NCBI GenBank assembly: GCA_026120035.1
Contig: JALRME010000010.1
Span: 620,001 to 684,000, forward strand
Direction: 5' to 3'
DNA length: 64,000 nucleotides
DNA from: Coleophoma eucalyptorum
Lineage: Eukaryota; Ascomycota; Leotiomycetes; Helotiales; Dermateaceae
Shown here piece after piece: positions 46,250 through 56,071 of the stretch. A program made the position numbers and the translations under genes. The notes beneath the pieces were generated by a model that did not search any database, had not been told where the DNA came from, and worked only from the letters and a program-made list of their open reading frames with translations. The stretch's first letter is position 1; each line of letters opens with the position of its first letter.

Positions 46250-46482
46250 TTTTTATGATTGCACGACAAAGGATGAGGAAGGGGAAGACACTTGGTATTT
46301 GGTATTTGGTATTGGTATTTTTTAAGAAGTGATGCTGAATGATAAGAACGGACTTGGGAATAGAATAGCGTATGATTTGCATGAGCAATTAACAGAGGGC
46401 ACATCTGAGCGTCGTTCATCTAAAACTTGTAGATAGAAGAAGAACAAAGTAAATACCCAGAATCCTGACGCTTAAGAAGCAC

Positions 46483-47797
46483 CTAAGGTCGCAATAGCAG
46501 CTTCCCCGTTGTCTTCCTTCCCTCCAAATCCTCATGGGCCCTCTTAACCTCCTGCAAAGGATACTCCTCGTGAATCCTGACATCAAACTTATCCTTAATA
46601 ATAAAATCGAATAGTTCACTGGTATAAGCCTCAAACTCCTCGCGGGTATAGATGTAGTTATCCAACTTAGGGCGGAGCACCTTAACGTTCTTGTTGGCGA
46701 GTTTGGCGATGGGGAAGGGTGGGACGGCGCCAGACTTTCGAGCGCGTGTTAGTTAAGTAAGTCAGATATGACACGAGGGACAAGATCACGTACTGAGTTT
46801 CCATAGGATACCACAGTTCCCTTGCGAGCTACCACTTCGAGATCATTCTCGAACTGGTCCTTACCCGTGCTGTCAAAGACGGCTGCAACGCCATCCGGAC
46901 CGGCGATTTCGCGCACACGCTTGACAACATCCTCTTCCTTATAGTTAATGACGTACGTAGCACCGTTCTTGGTCGCGAGGTCGAGCTTCTCTTTCGTACT
47001 ATTCAGTATCAGTATATAAACTCACATTCTCGAAAGTGGGGATGGCAAAAACAGAAATAAGAGCAAGAAAAAACAGAAAACGAACCTTGCAGTTCCAATA
47101 GTCTTTGCACCAATACTTCTCAGCAACTGCATTAACCACAGTCCCACACCTCCAGCGGCAGCATGTACCAAGATCCAGTCACCCTTCTTCACCGCATAAC
47201 TCTCACGAATCATCGTCAACGCAGTGAGACCCTGCAACAGCGATGCACAAGCAACTCCATCTGGGATTTCCTTGGGGATCACTATCGAATGCTTTGCGCT
47301 GGCAGCCGTGAATTCTGCATAACTAGACGCGCCGTAGTAGACGACACGGTCACCTTCCTTAAAGCCATACGTGTTTCCTGATCCAACAGCGGCGACAATG
47401 CCTTCGCCGTCACGGCCGAGGACGAGTGGCTTTTGTGTAGGGTAGAGTCCGGAGCGGTGGTAGCTGTATGTTTCTGTCAGCTTTGGTGGCACAATTTATA
47501 GACAGTAGGGGAAGAAACGTACGTATCGATATAATTAATCCCACTGACCGAATTCTTCACCAATATCTGTCCCTCTTTGGGCTCAGGAACGGGCCAATTG
47601 GTCTTGTACTGCATAACCTCGGGACCACCGGTCTCCTCAATAATAACAGCCTTCATACCCTTGGGAATTGGAGGCATTTTGCTGGTTGTGTAGGCTCGGA
47701 AGTGCTTGCTCAATTGATGGATACGTTGGGAAGTGGGGTAGCTATGGCAGCTGCTGGTAAATCGTAAAGCTTGAGAAGAGAAGATTCTTGTAGACAT
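46483..47797 (-). CDS. zta1: NADPH:quinone oxidoreductase (zeta-crystallin-like, Zta1 type)
   Basis: Four exons (47523-47797, 47086-47463, 46794-46998, 46483-46734) give 369 residues; introns are 59-87 bp. The medium-chain dehydrogenase fold is evident from GRDGEGIVAAVGSGNTYGFK, GDRVVYYGASSYAEFTA and the NADPH-binding VHAAAGGVGLWLMQLL; no zinc-ligand cysteine pattern is present, as expected for the quinone reductase branch. The C-terminus PLQEVKRAHEDLEGRKTTGK is characteristic. The enzyme reduces quinones (or enones) with NADPH and protects against oxidative stress. The first 40 residues (RIFSSQALRFTSSCHSYPTS) look like a mitochondrial presequence, and a second ATG precedes PPIPKGMKAVII, the usual start of cytosolic homologues. 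Confidence 0.95.
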
Positions 47798-48413
47798 ACA
47801 GGACTTTCTATGTAGAAGATGAAAGGGGAAAACTCGGAGGGCGTAGATGTCAAGAATATTAGAGTGGGACAGTTGTGTACGGAGCGGTGGTAAGGAGATT
47901 TGGTTGCTAAGCAGTCCGGCCGCTGACGTGCAAGCTCCTTGATCCGAATGTGGGGTCGAAGATAGAAATTACCCCTCCTTTTTCAGAAATTCGGAAGCTC
48001 AAATTCACGCGAGCGGATTGCATGGCATGCCTTAGTTACCTAAAGTAGGAAAGGTGGCATTGTTCATGCCAACAATACTATTGTTAAGAGCGCTTCTATA
48101 TGAATTCATTTTAGAGCATCTCACTAAAGAAGGAGCTTGGAATATGACTGAGAAAGTCATACTGTCTATTTCCTGACGACTTCTGCCACAGGCGTCTTAA
48201 ATACCTGGCCGAAACCCCTCTAGGAACACGCAACCTATCGCTACCTGGAACCCTTTTATGCTGTTTTGACCTTTTATGCTATTATGATAGTTAGAGCAAG
48301 ATGATGTCCTCAGTCCTCGTACTCCGAAAACAGCTTGCAAAAGCTTATAAAGAAAGTGGTGCAGCTAGGCCAAGTGGCGCCTGTCAACACTAAAATTTAC
48401 ACGTCCTCCGAAT
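47798..48413. other. Intergenic region, 0.6 kb
   Basis: This is the promoter of the quinone oxidoreductase gene and the 3' flank of the La-Arb1 gene. A CTTTTATGCT(A/G)TT unit is repeated in tandem at about 48253-48281. No coding motif was found. Confidence 0.5.
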
Positions 48414-50818
48414 TCACATTCCATCGTCAAATGCATCATCGTCCTCAGTAGGGTCTTGGCTGTTCTTCGCATCATCTACGGTTGGGGGTGGTCGAAGGTT
48501 TGGGACTGCAGAGAATCAGTATCATGCTTCAGGCTAGACTATGACATACCTGGTCTCTTCCAGTCTCTCAACTTCTCATTCTCAAGGTAGTTAAAGAAGG
48601 AGCAGAATACCTCATGTACCTGATCAAAATATCTAACGCCATTGCCGAGTTCTCGTAATGTAATGATCATCTTCATGCCAACGAAACAGTGCTGCAAAGT
48701 CCCGTCTTCAATCCAGAGTGTCTCGATGACCGGGTCTTCGATGGAGCAGTCAAAATCATCGCCAGAGGAGAGATCTTCTGCCTCAATCAGAGGACCAGCC
48801 CAAGGAATAACCTTAAGATGGCCCACTGGCTTAATTGTGCCTGACTCACCATTATGATCTTTGAGTCCAGAATACATATCAAGATGAGTGAGTGACGTCC
48901 GATCGATGGCGACCACCTCGTATGCGCTGAGAGCAGGCTTCCCAGCCTTGAGTGAGTCGTGTAGCAAGGCGAGATATTGCTCCTGACTTCCAGCAAATGA
49001 GAGAGATGCCTTGAAAACCCATATTGCGTGTCTTTCAGACATTCCTAGCATGGCAACACTTGGTGGTTTGTCGCCATCTATGGACCATAGGGGCAAGGTT
49101 TCTGAATCGGTGTACTTTCCTCTATATTCTCCTCCGTATAGTGTTGACGCAGCGATATTGTAATCGCCAGGAAGTAGATTCGTGACCTGTCGGATCGCCC
49201 ACAGTTCTCGTTCGGCCTTGTCGCAAATCTGACGAGCGGCCATGATATCCTCGGTGTATTCAGGGCAAACATTATGTAAAAGGACGTAATTGAGGAAGTT
49301 CTTGATGATGGTACATGGAAGTTTAACATCTTCTCTAGATTCGTATCCCATTACACGAGGGAAATGACAAGATCTGGTACAGTTAGTATCACCGGAACAA
49401 AATATTAGTAAACGTACAGGAATCCCTTAACAAGTCCCTCAAAATCAACCACCCAGTGCTTGGAATCTTTAGGGTCGTAAAATCTTAGATTCTTGGTGTT
49501 GCTTCGAATGAAATCAGTTGCTCGAATTGCTGCAATTTCTTCCGTCGTAGAGTTCTCAATGGTGTCTTGGTCAAGGCCACCTGTGAACTGCTTTGTATTG
49601 TTGGCTTCGATACCCCCGAGCACAAGGTACTTGGTGAAGATATTAGCACGCTTCTCGTCAAACTTGCGTTTGTCTCGATAACGTTGTATACAAGTCTGCA
49701 TACGTCTATTTTGGGTTAGTTTAAGCAACAATATATCGATTCTCGCTTACTCATGGAAAGGTCGATCCCTTGACAGTATTAGCAACATCTAACAAGGATC
49801 TTGAATCTCAAAAATACTCACGGGTGGTAGTAGTCATGCAACTCATCAACTGACTCTTCGGGAGTGATTGGAGGATCTGCGTAGAATTCTAAAAACCGTA
49901 TCAGTCACTGAGTCAGGCCTGAGGTTAGTGTCCTAACCTTCAAATCCAGTCATCGGTAATTTCTTTGCTTTTGAAGCTCCATTCTGGCTACTCGTTTTGC
50001 TCTTCTTCTTTTTCGGACCATCTCCAATAGATCGAGCACTTCGTGTAACCTCCTCTGGCTTATAAGCATGAGGGTATAGATTATAATCTGTGTAGGTGTC
50101 TTCATGCGAAATTTCGTTTTCTGGATCAAAGGCTTTCTTTCTAGACACCAACTCTTCTCCATGCAGGCCAGTAATCTCTAAGAAGACACTCTCTTTCAGT
50201 GCAGCAACAACTGTTGAGTATGGCTGAAACTTTCTCATGCGACCAAATCCAGCAATGACCGCGAGTTTGACTGGCAAGTTTCTGCCCTCTGTCTTGTTCC
50301 AAAGAAATCTGTCGTTAGGCAGATTTTCGTCGCTGAAATAGAACTCAACCTAAACAGTATTAGCTCAGCACAATACCGATGTTGAGGATCAGTACTTGAC
50401 TCCGAATCTGGCTGAGAAGGTCTAGCTCTGGAAGTTCATCTTCAAACGCGTTATCACACTTGGGATTACTTTGCTCTTGTGCACTCAGCGATCCTTGTGC
50501 CGTAGCTTCATTTCTCTTCTTCCTTAGAGATGCTGGTATCTCATCTGATTGAAGTAGTTGATGACCTGAAGATGGCTCAATAGGTGTTGGTGGTGGAGCA
50601 TGAGGCAGATCTGGAGTCTTAACTTCATTGTTATTGACATCGGAAGTACCAACGATCTCAATGCCGTGGGCATCCTGCTGGGATTTGAACTCCAAAGGTT
50701 CAGCTGCCATGAATCGTGAATCCTTGTTGTCCCCTTCACCTTGACCTCTGCTTGCATTGAGATCTATCTCGCTAATAGCACGAGACAGCGCTTCAGCATG
50801 CTCCGCAAACGGAGCCAT
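48414..50818 (-). CDS. La motif-Arb1 fusion: putative Argonaute siRNA chaperone (ARC) complex subunit
   Basis: Seven exons (50396-50818, 49938-50349, 49822-49888, 49751-49768, 49418-49705, 48550-49373, 48414-48505) give 707 residues. Residues 1-138 are disordered. Residues about 138-200 form a La-type RNA-binding winged helix: QVEFYFSDENLPNDRFLW, then PVKLAVIAGFGRMRKFQPYS and TVVAALKESVFLEI. A lysine-rich linker (GPKKKKSKTSS) leads to GFEEFYADPPITPEE, IQRYRDKRKFDEKRANIFTK and YLVLGGIEANNTKQFTGG, the hallmarks of the fungal Arb1 family. The last exon is acidic. In fission yeast Arb1 works with Ago1 and Arb2 in siRNA loading and heterochromatin formation. The La motif and the Arb1 start lie in one uninterrupted exon, so the fusion is not a splicing artefact. 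The ATG at 50818 is used; the frame upstream has only non-ATG starts. Confidence 0.85.
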
Positions 50819-51850
50819 GGTGGCTTGTGTCTGCCGGTCTGTAGCACAGGAGTGATCAGTCCTGTATCGATGCAACGCAGGGCTAAGGCGTCCCTGTGGA
50901 TAGCCTGTAGTGAAAATGGGTGTGGCAAGGTGGGGTACGAATTTGCGTAAAGTTAAAGGAATGATTGGGCTTGAAGTTACGAACCAGTTGCTCACGTAGG
51001 GCTGTGCAGCCTGGAGGTACTTGAGGCGAAGTAAAAGGATCTTAGAGTGCGTAAGATTAATGAAGTAAGAAAGAGACTTGAAAGAAAGTTTTGACAACGC
51101 AGCGTAAAAGTGATCATATGTACAGCTTCAGTATGCGAAGGTGAATATGTGCTGGCTCAAGCTGATGCTCTATATTTGAGTAGAGTAAGACAGGAAACCG
51201 GGGTGACTTGCGCAGCTGATTCAACTTCTGAATCACTACTTCACTTTGAAGTAGAAACTTTCCTGGAGAGCCAAAAGGAAGGAGGCTCCGGGCAGTTCCA
51301 TATACCCTACCTTGTCTTGAAGGCAATCAAGACATCAGTCCAGGGTGATCAAGCAATATACAAATCCTAGTTTGTCGTCTGTTTGTCAATGACAAACAGA
51401 CGACCAACCAACTCTACAAGGATTAAGGTCGATGGGTATATCCAGATACAGACAGGTCAGTTCAGGTTGGACTCAGAGGCACAAATACCAAGGGATAGCT
51501 GCAGCTAGCACTGGCTATGAATCTGGGCCCAAAGGAATCATGCAGGATGTTGAATGAGGAGGGAAGGGGAGAAGGAAGGCAGAGAACACACGACATGTTA
51601 AGGTATGTAGCGGTGGCAGTGCTGTCAACATGCAGGCCTCGCTTACAGCCTATCAACGAAAAGAGGGCGTGTTTCTGTTCTTGCAGGTGCCACGATTCTT
51701 TGGCGGGATCACCCCGACGCCTCTTTCTTTTCTGTCTTATCAACCCGCAGATCTCATTTCCTTTCCTGCCATCCTCGTTACACCTTCTCTTCGCTCTCTA
51801 TTTCTTGTTGCTCACATCATGATAGAGTCATAGCCAACGGCGCAATTCGA
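50819..51850. promoter_or_regulatory. Divergent intergenic region between the La-Arb1 and ipk2 genes
   Basis: About 1 kb. Frames on both strands (51110-51370, 51462-51833) overlap and have no motif. A perfect inverted repeat at 51374-51404 is listed separately. Pyrimidine-rich DNA at 51750-51820 precedes the kinase start and probably belongs to its promoter or leader. Confidence 0.5.
51374..51404. repeat. Perfect 15-bp inverted repeat with 1-nt spacer
   Basis: The arm GTCGTCTGTTTGTCA (51374-51388) is followed by one A and then its exact reverse complement TGACAAACAGACGAC (51390-51404). It lies in the middle of the divergent intergenic region. It has no downstream T tract and lies far from any gene end, so it is more likely a protein-binding dyad or an element end than a terminator. 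Confidence 0.8.
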
Positions 51851-52928
51851 ATGAAGGTCAATATGGCAAAGCCGCTGCCAGTTCAAGCGGACCTTGTGGA
51901 CTACAACCACGCAGTTGCTGGACAGTAAGCACGGCGAGTCTTTACAATAAGCACAAATCTGACTTGAAGCCAGTGATGGTGTTCTCTGCGATGCAGACGG
52001 CGAGCTCTTTATTAAGCCTTGCACTCTACCTGAAGTCGCGTTTTACGAAGAATCAATCCAGAACCACACCGATTTTGCAGAGTACATGCCCACATTTCTA
52101 GGCACTTTGGAGCTCTCAGAACATCAAAATGTCTCAATCGAGGAGCAGGGCGCAGCTTTGATAGCAAAGCGCAGTATCCCAGAGCCCGTGGTTCCAACAA
52201 AGACCGGAAAGCGCATTGCAACCAATACTGCTGTTGTCCTCGAGAATGCGGCGCATGGCTTTGTGCGCCCAAATATTCTCGATGTGAAACTTGGCGTACG
52301 ACTATGGGCAGATGATGCACACCCAGACAAAAAGAAGCGCTTCGATCTAGTCACCCAGGAGACAACACATAAAGATCTTGGTTTTCGCATTGCAGGCATG
52401 AGGGTGTGGCAAGGCGAAGGCGCCTTGGGGGTTGATATTGATCAGGATGGGTATAGGATTTACAATAAAGACTATGGGCGCTTCAGCGTCAACACGGATA
52501 ATGTGAATGAGGCGTTTAGGAACTTCATTTTCGCAGAGTCGGCTGGGATCGACGAGGAATTGGGTTGCTTGATTGCACAAGCATTTTTGGCCGATTTGAC
52601 CAGGATTCAGGAAGTTCTAGAAGGCCAGGAAAGCCGCATGTTTTCTGCAAGTCTCTTGTTCGTCTTTGAAGGCGATGGTGCCGCTTTGAGATGTGCAATG
52701 GAGGAGGCAAGTAAACCTGCTACAAATGGCAATGGGCATCATGCACTAGATGAAGATGATGAAGATGCCGATGAAGACGAGGAAGAAGACAACTCGCCAA
52801 AGATATACACTCTCAAGGTCATAGACTTTGCGCATGCGCAGTGGACACCGGGTATGGGGCCAGATGAGAATGCCCTCACAGGCGTTCGGAGCGTTGCAAG
52901 GATATTGAGAGACTTGGGCAAAGCATAA
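51851..52928 (+). CDS. ipk2: Inositol polyphosphate multikinase (Ipk2/Arg82)
   Basis: Two exons (51851-51924, 51974-52928) encode 342 residues. The inositol kinase signature PxxxDxKxG is present as PNILDVKLG, with SASLLFVFEGD (the SSLL-type element) and the C-terminal metal-binding VIDFAHA. An acidic low-complexity insertion (DEDDEDADEDEEEDN) lies just before the last core strand, as in yeast Arg82. The enzyme phosphorylates Ins(1,4,5)P3 stepwise to InsP5 and works in nuclear transcription control and phosphate signalling. A second in-frame ATG at 51863 is an alternative start. It sits head-to-head with the La-Arb1 gene. Confidence 0.95.
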
Positions 52929-53281
52929 TAGGAGTTGCATTGGATGAATTGGGCATGATTTTACACGTTTATTATATCTAGATACCCATAGGAGGCTTAG
53001 GAGCATTATAGAAGCAACCGATCCTCAATCCACTCAATACAAACTCAAGACTTGATCTAATTCTTGGGCCGAAACAGCGGCGGAATCGTGCAATCGATGA
53101 ATCAATCAAGAAATACTCCCAAACTCCCCCAGATCCCAAGCTCGCTTGCGCATTGATCGGCACTCCACAAGGCTGAGGCTGAACCTAGAACTTCGGACCA
53201 GGGGCATAGTAATGCGATATCTCTCAAGCCACACCTCGTAAAGCTTACTTCGAGCTCTTGTGCTATATCTCAGATCGAGAG
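52929..53281. other. Intergenic region, 0.35 kb (ipk2 3' flank and clp1 promoter)
   Basis: Nothing coding was seen. ipk2 and clp1 lie in tandem on the plus strand here. Confidence 0.5.
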
Positions 53282-54891
53282 ATGTCGATACCAGGTATTC
53301 CTGGCTTGGGTCAGTCAGCGCCGGTCGTAAGCACATCTTCAATTCCATGTGAAAGGATGGGAACTAAAATTCTACCAGGCTGCGTCCTCAGCGCCGGTCA
53401 CTGTAGCTACAACAGCTATCCACGAGCTCGCACCGAATTCAGAATGGCGTTTCGAAGTCGCGACTGGACAGAGCATCGAAGTCAGGGTGAGCAGGTTTAC
53501 AGCTTCATTTTGATATGATTTATGGGGCTGATAATGTGCCTAAAGGTCCTCTCAGGAACAGCAGAAATCTTCGGAACAGAACTCGCGCTCAACCATACCT
53601 ACACGTTTCACGGCACCAAATCTTCCATATACACATGGCATGGCACTCGACTTGAGGTAACAGGCTCATGCGAGGAGTACATTGCGGAAGAAACGCCTAT
53701 GATCGCATATGTCAACACGCATTTCGCTCTCGAGAAGTTACGACAACAAGCACAACAAGATGGAAGGGAAGGACCTAGGGTTCTGGTTGTTGGACCAAGT
53801 AACTCAGGGAAGACAAGCCTGATGAAGTTGTTGACAGCCTATGCAATCAGAATGGGAGGGCAGCCCTTGGTGGTAAACACAGATTCACGAGAAGGCTTAT
53901 TGTCAATACCAGGATGTCTTACGGCAACTGCTTTTGCTAGTATTGTGGATGTGGAGCAAGGATGGGGAAGCAGTCCGACAAGTGGACCAAGTCCTGTGCC
54001 AGTCAAGCTTCCATTATGTTATTACTATGGCTTAGCAAGTCCAGAAGACAACACGAAGCTTTTCAAGCCCGTCCTCACGCGACTCGCTCTTGCTGCTACT
54101 AGTAGAATGGCTGAAGATGCTAACGTCAAGGAAAGTGGTATGCTTATAGATACACCTGGAATCATCAGTCATGGAAAAGGTGGCTATGACATAATATCCC
54201 ACATTGTTTCTGAATTCTCAGGTAAGCACATCTCCTATGCCTCATGGCCACTGCTGATCTTTGTCCAGTAAACACAATCTTAGTCCTTGGTTCGGAACGA
54301 TTGCATTCAGATATGCAGCGCAAGTTCTCGGCCTACAGGACGTCAAATGGCGAGGCTATCACGCTAGTACGACTGGATAAGTCTGGCGGCTGTGTAGATC
54401 GAGACGATACCTATATGCAAAAGAGTCGTGAGGCGTCAATTAAAGAGTACTTCTTCGGCGATGTAAAGAGAACCTTAAGTCCGCACACACAACAGGTCGA
54501 CTTCGACTCTTTGACGATCTACAAGATCCGTGAATGTAAGGTCCACACCCAGTTTGATGTATCAGTATTGACAAGTAATCTAGCGAACAGCATATATGCT
54601 GCGTTTCTCCCAGGTGGTCAAGAGGAGGCAGAGGCAGAAACAGAGTCACTATATGAGGCTGTTGAACCGACGCCTCAGATGCAGCACTGTCTCTTGGCAG
54701 TCATGTACGCATCGCTGAATGATTCTCAAGAGGCAATCAGAGACGCGAGTGTGATGGGTTTTGTCTACGTTGCAGATGTGGATGATAAAAAGCGAAGAAT
54801 CAGATTATTGAGTCCGGTCAACACGCGCATCGCGGATCGTCCTCTTATCTTAGGTAGTTGGCCAGAGCCAACTATGAGTCTGATAGGTTAG
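53282..54891 (+). CDS. clp1: mRNA cleavage and polyadenylation factor Clp1 (polynucleotide kinase fold)
   Basis: Four exons (53282-53309, 53392-53486, 53546-54221, 54269-54891) give 473 residues. The N-terminal beta domain shows AEIFGTELALNHTYTFHGTK. The Walker A motif VVGPSNSGKTSLMK is complete, and the switch region SGMLIDTPGIISHGKGGYD is conserved. The C-terminal domain ends in NTRIADRPLILGSWPEP, a Clp1 hallmark. Clp1 belongs to cleavage factor IA (with Pcf11) in pre-mRNA 3'-end processing and, in metazoans, also acts as an RNA kinase in tRNA splicing. The first exon (28 nt) is set by the MSIPGIPGL start, which matches fungal Clp1, and by phase; its donor is GTCAGT, less canonical than the other introns. 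Confidence 0.94.
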
Positions 54892-55209
54892 TTTGACCCT
54901 GATAATTGGGATACAAAAAATTTCACCAAAGAATTTAATCCTGAAAAAACAACCATAAACTCGTGATTTGCTCATATATTTTTGTGATTTTGAGGAGTTC
55001 AATTCAAGTATAAGCTATAAGAACCCCAACGTGATTAAAGTCGAAAAGCGCCACCCATCCCGAAACACCATCCCCATTTCCCGTCATATGATAGTATCGT
55101 GATAGCATTCAAAGTCTTCCTCGCTCACCTCTTGCATGACATCTTCCGCCTGTTCCGTGTGTTCCAACATTCGATACATCTTTGATTATGGCAAAATGTG
55201 CCCCATCAC
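54892..55209. other. Intergenic region between convergent clp1 and the Pmp3-domain gene
   Basis: The 318 bp contains AT-rich 3' flanks of both genes (A runs near 54917 and 54946). Nothing else was seen. Confidence 0.5.
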
Positions 55210-55753
55210 TTAATCTCTAGTCTGCACCTTGTGATCGCCTCTCACAGCCTCGGCATATGGTGGCGGTGCGGCACCCGAGCTGCTCTCGCCATTACCAGCT
55301 GGAGCAGCATCATTATTCCAAGTACCGTTTTGGTCCTGGTGTACAGGCGGAGCCATAGGAGCAGTTGTTCCATAACCGTTCTGGCCTTGAACACCACTTC
55401 TCAAATGGCTCTTTGGCACTCTGTGTTGTTGTCCATCGCCGCCTTGCACAATTACGTAGGTTACGCGTCCCTGCTCGGCATCGTTATATGGAACTCGCTC
55501 GTAGCTACTCTCGCTACCGTCGGGGTACTTTGCAATGATGTACCAGGCATGTAGGAGTCCTGGAAGGAATCCGAGCATGCAGAGGAGAATGTTGATGATT
55601 GAGTCGGCACTGCAGATTCCGCACTTGACCCATACTAGGCGCTTTTGTCAGCATTTACTTCTGAATGAGCTGCAGGAGAGGCTTTGCATGCTTACCTGCG
55701 AGAGGTGGGAAGAGAATAGCGATTAAGCCGAGAAAAATATCTGAAGAGCACAT
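55210..55753 (-). CDS. Sna3-like Pmp3-domain (UPF0057) membrane proteolipid with PPxY motif
   Basis: Two exons (55696-55753, 55210-55634) give 160 residues. The first 50 form the Pmp3/UPF0057 domain with two membrane helices: FLGLIAILFPPLAVWVKCG, then SADSIINILLCMLGFLPGLL and HAWYIIAKYP. Pmp3 itself is about 55 residues. The rest here is a polar cytosolic tail with PPPYAEAV near the end, a PPxY motif that in yeast Sna3 binds the WW domains of the Rsp5 ubiquitin ligase and directs sorting to the vacuole. The intron (61 bp) lies between the two helices. It is divergent from dbp10. Confidence 0.9.
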
Positions 55754-56071
55754 TGTCGCAGATTTATTTGGACTTCAAAATGTGGCAACGACCGTACGTT
55801 AAAAGAAAGGAAAAGGATTCGGAAGCGTTCCTCCACAGCTTGCCGCCTGCCTGGGCAGCTTTGACATCAAAGCCCGTCGGCGTCACTCAGAGGCTGTGCT
55901 TCGGCTCGGAAATAATATGCACCGGTCAGGTCCCCGCTAAGCGACTTGCAGCACTAGCGTTGACCCTCCCAAAAAAAGTCCTGGCCGAGATGATCGATAA
56001 GATCTGAAATCTCGAATTCCGCTTGCTGCAGCAGAGCAGGAACGAGAAAGGTATTCTGCACGCTCAACAAG
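55754..56071. promoter_or_regulatory. Bidirectional promoter between the Pmp3-domain gene and dbp10
   Basis: The 318 bp separates two divergent start codons. A plus-strand frame at 55753-56007 crosses it without any motif. No TATA box or known operator was recognised. Confidence 0.5.
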
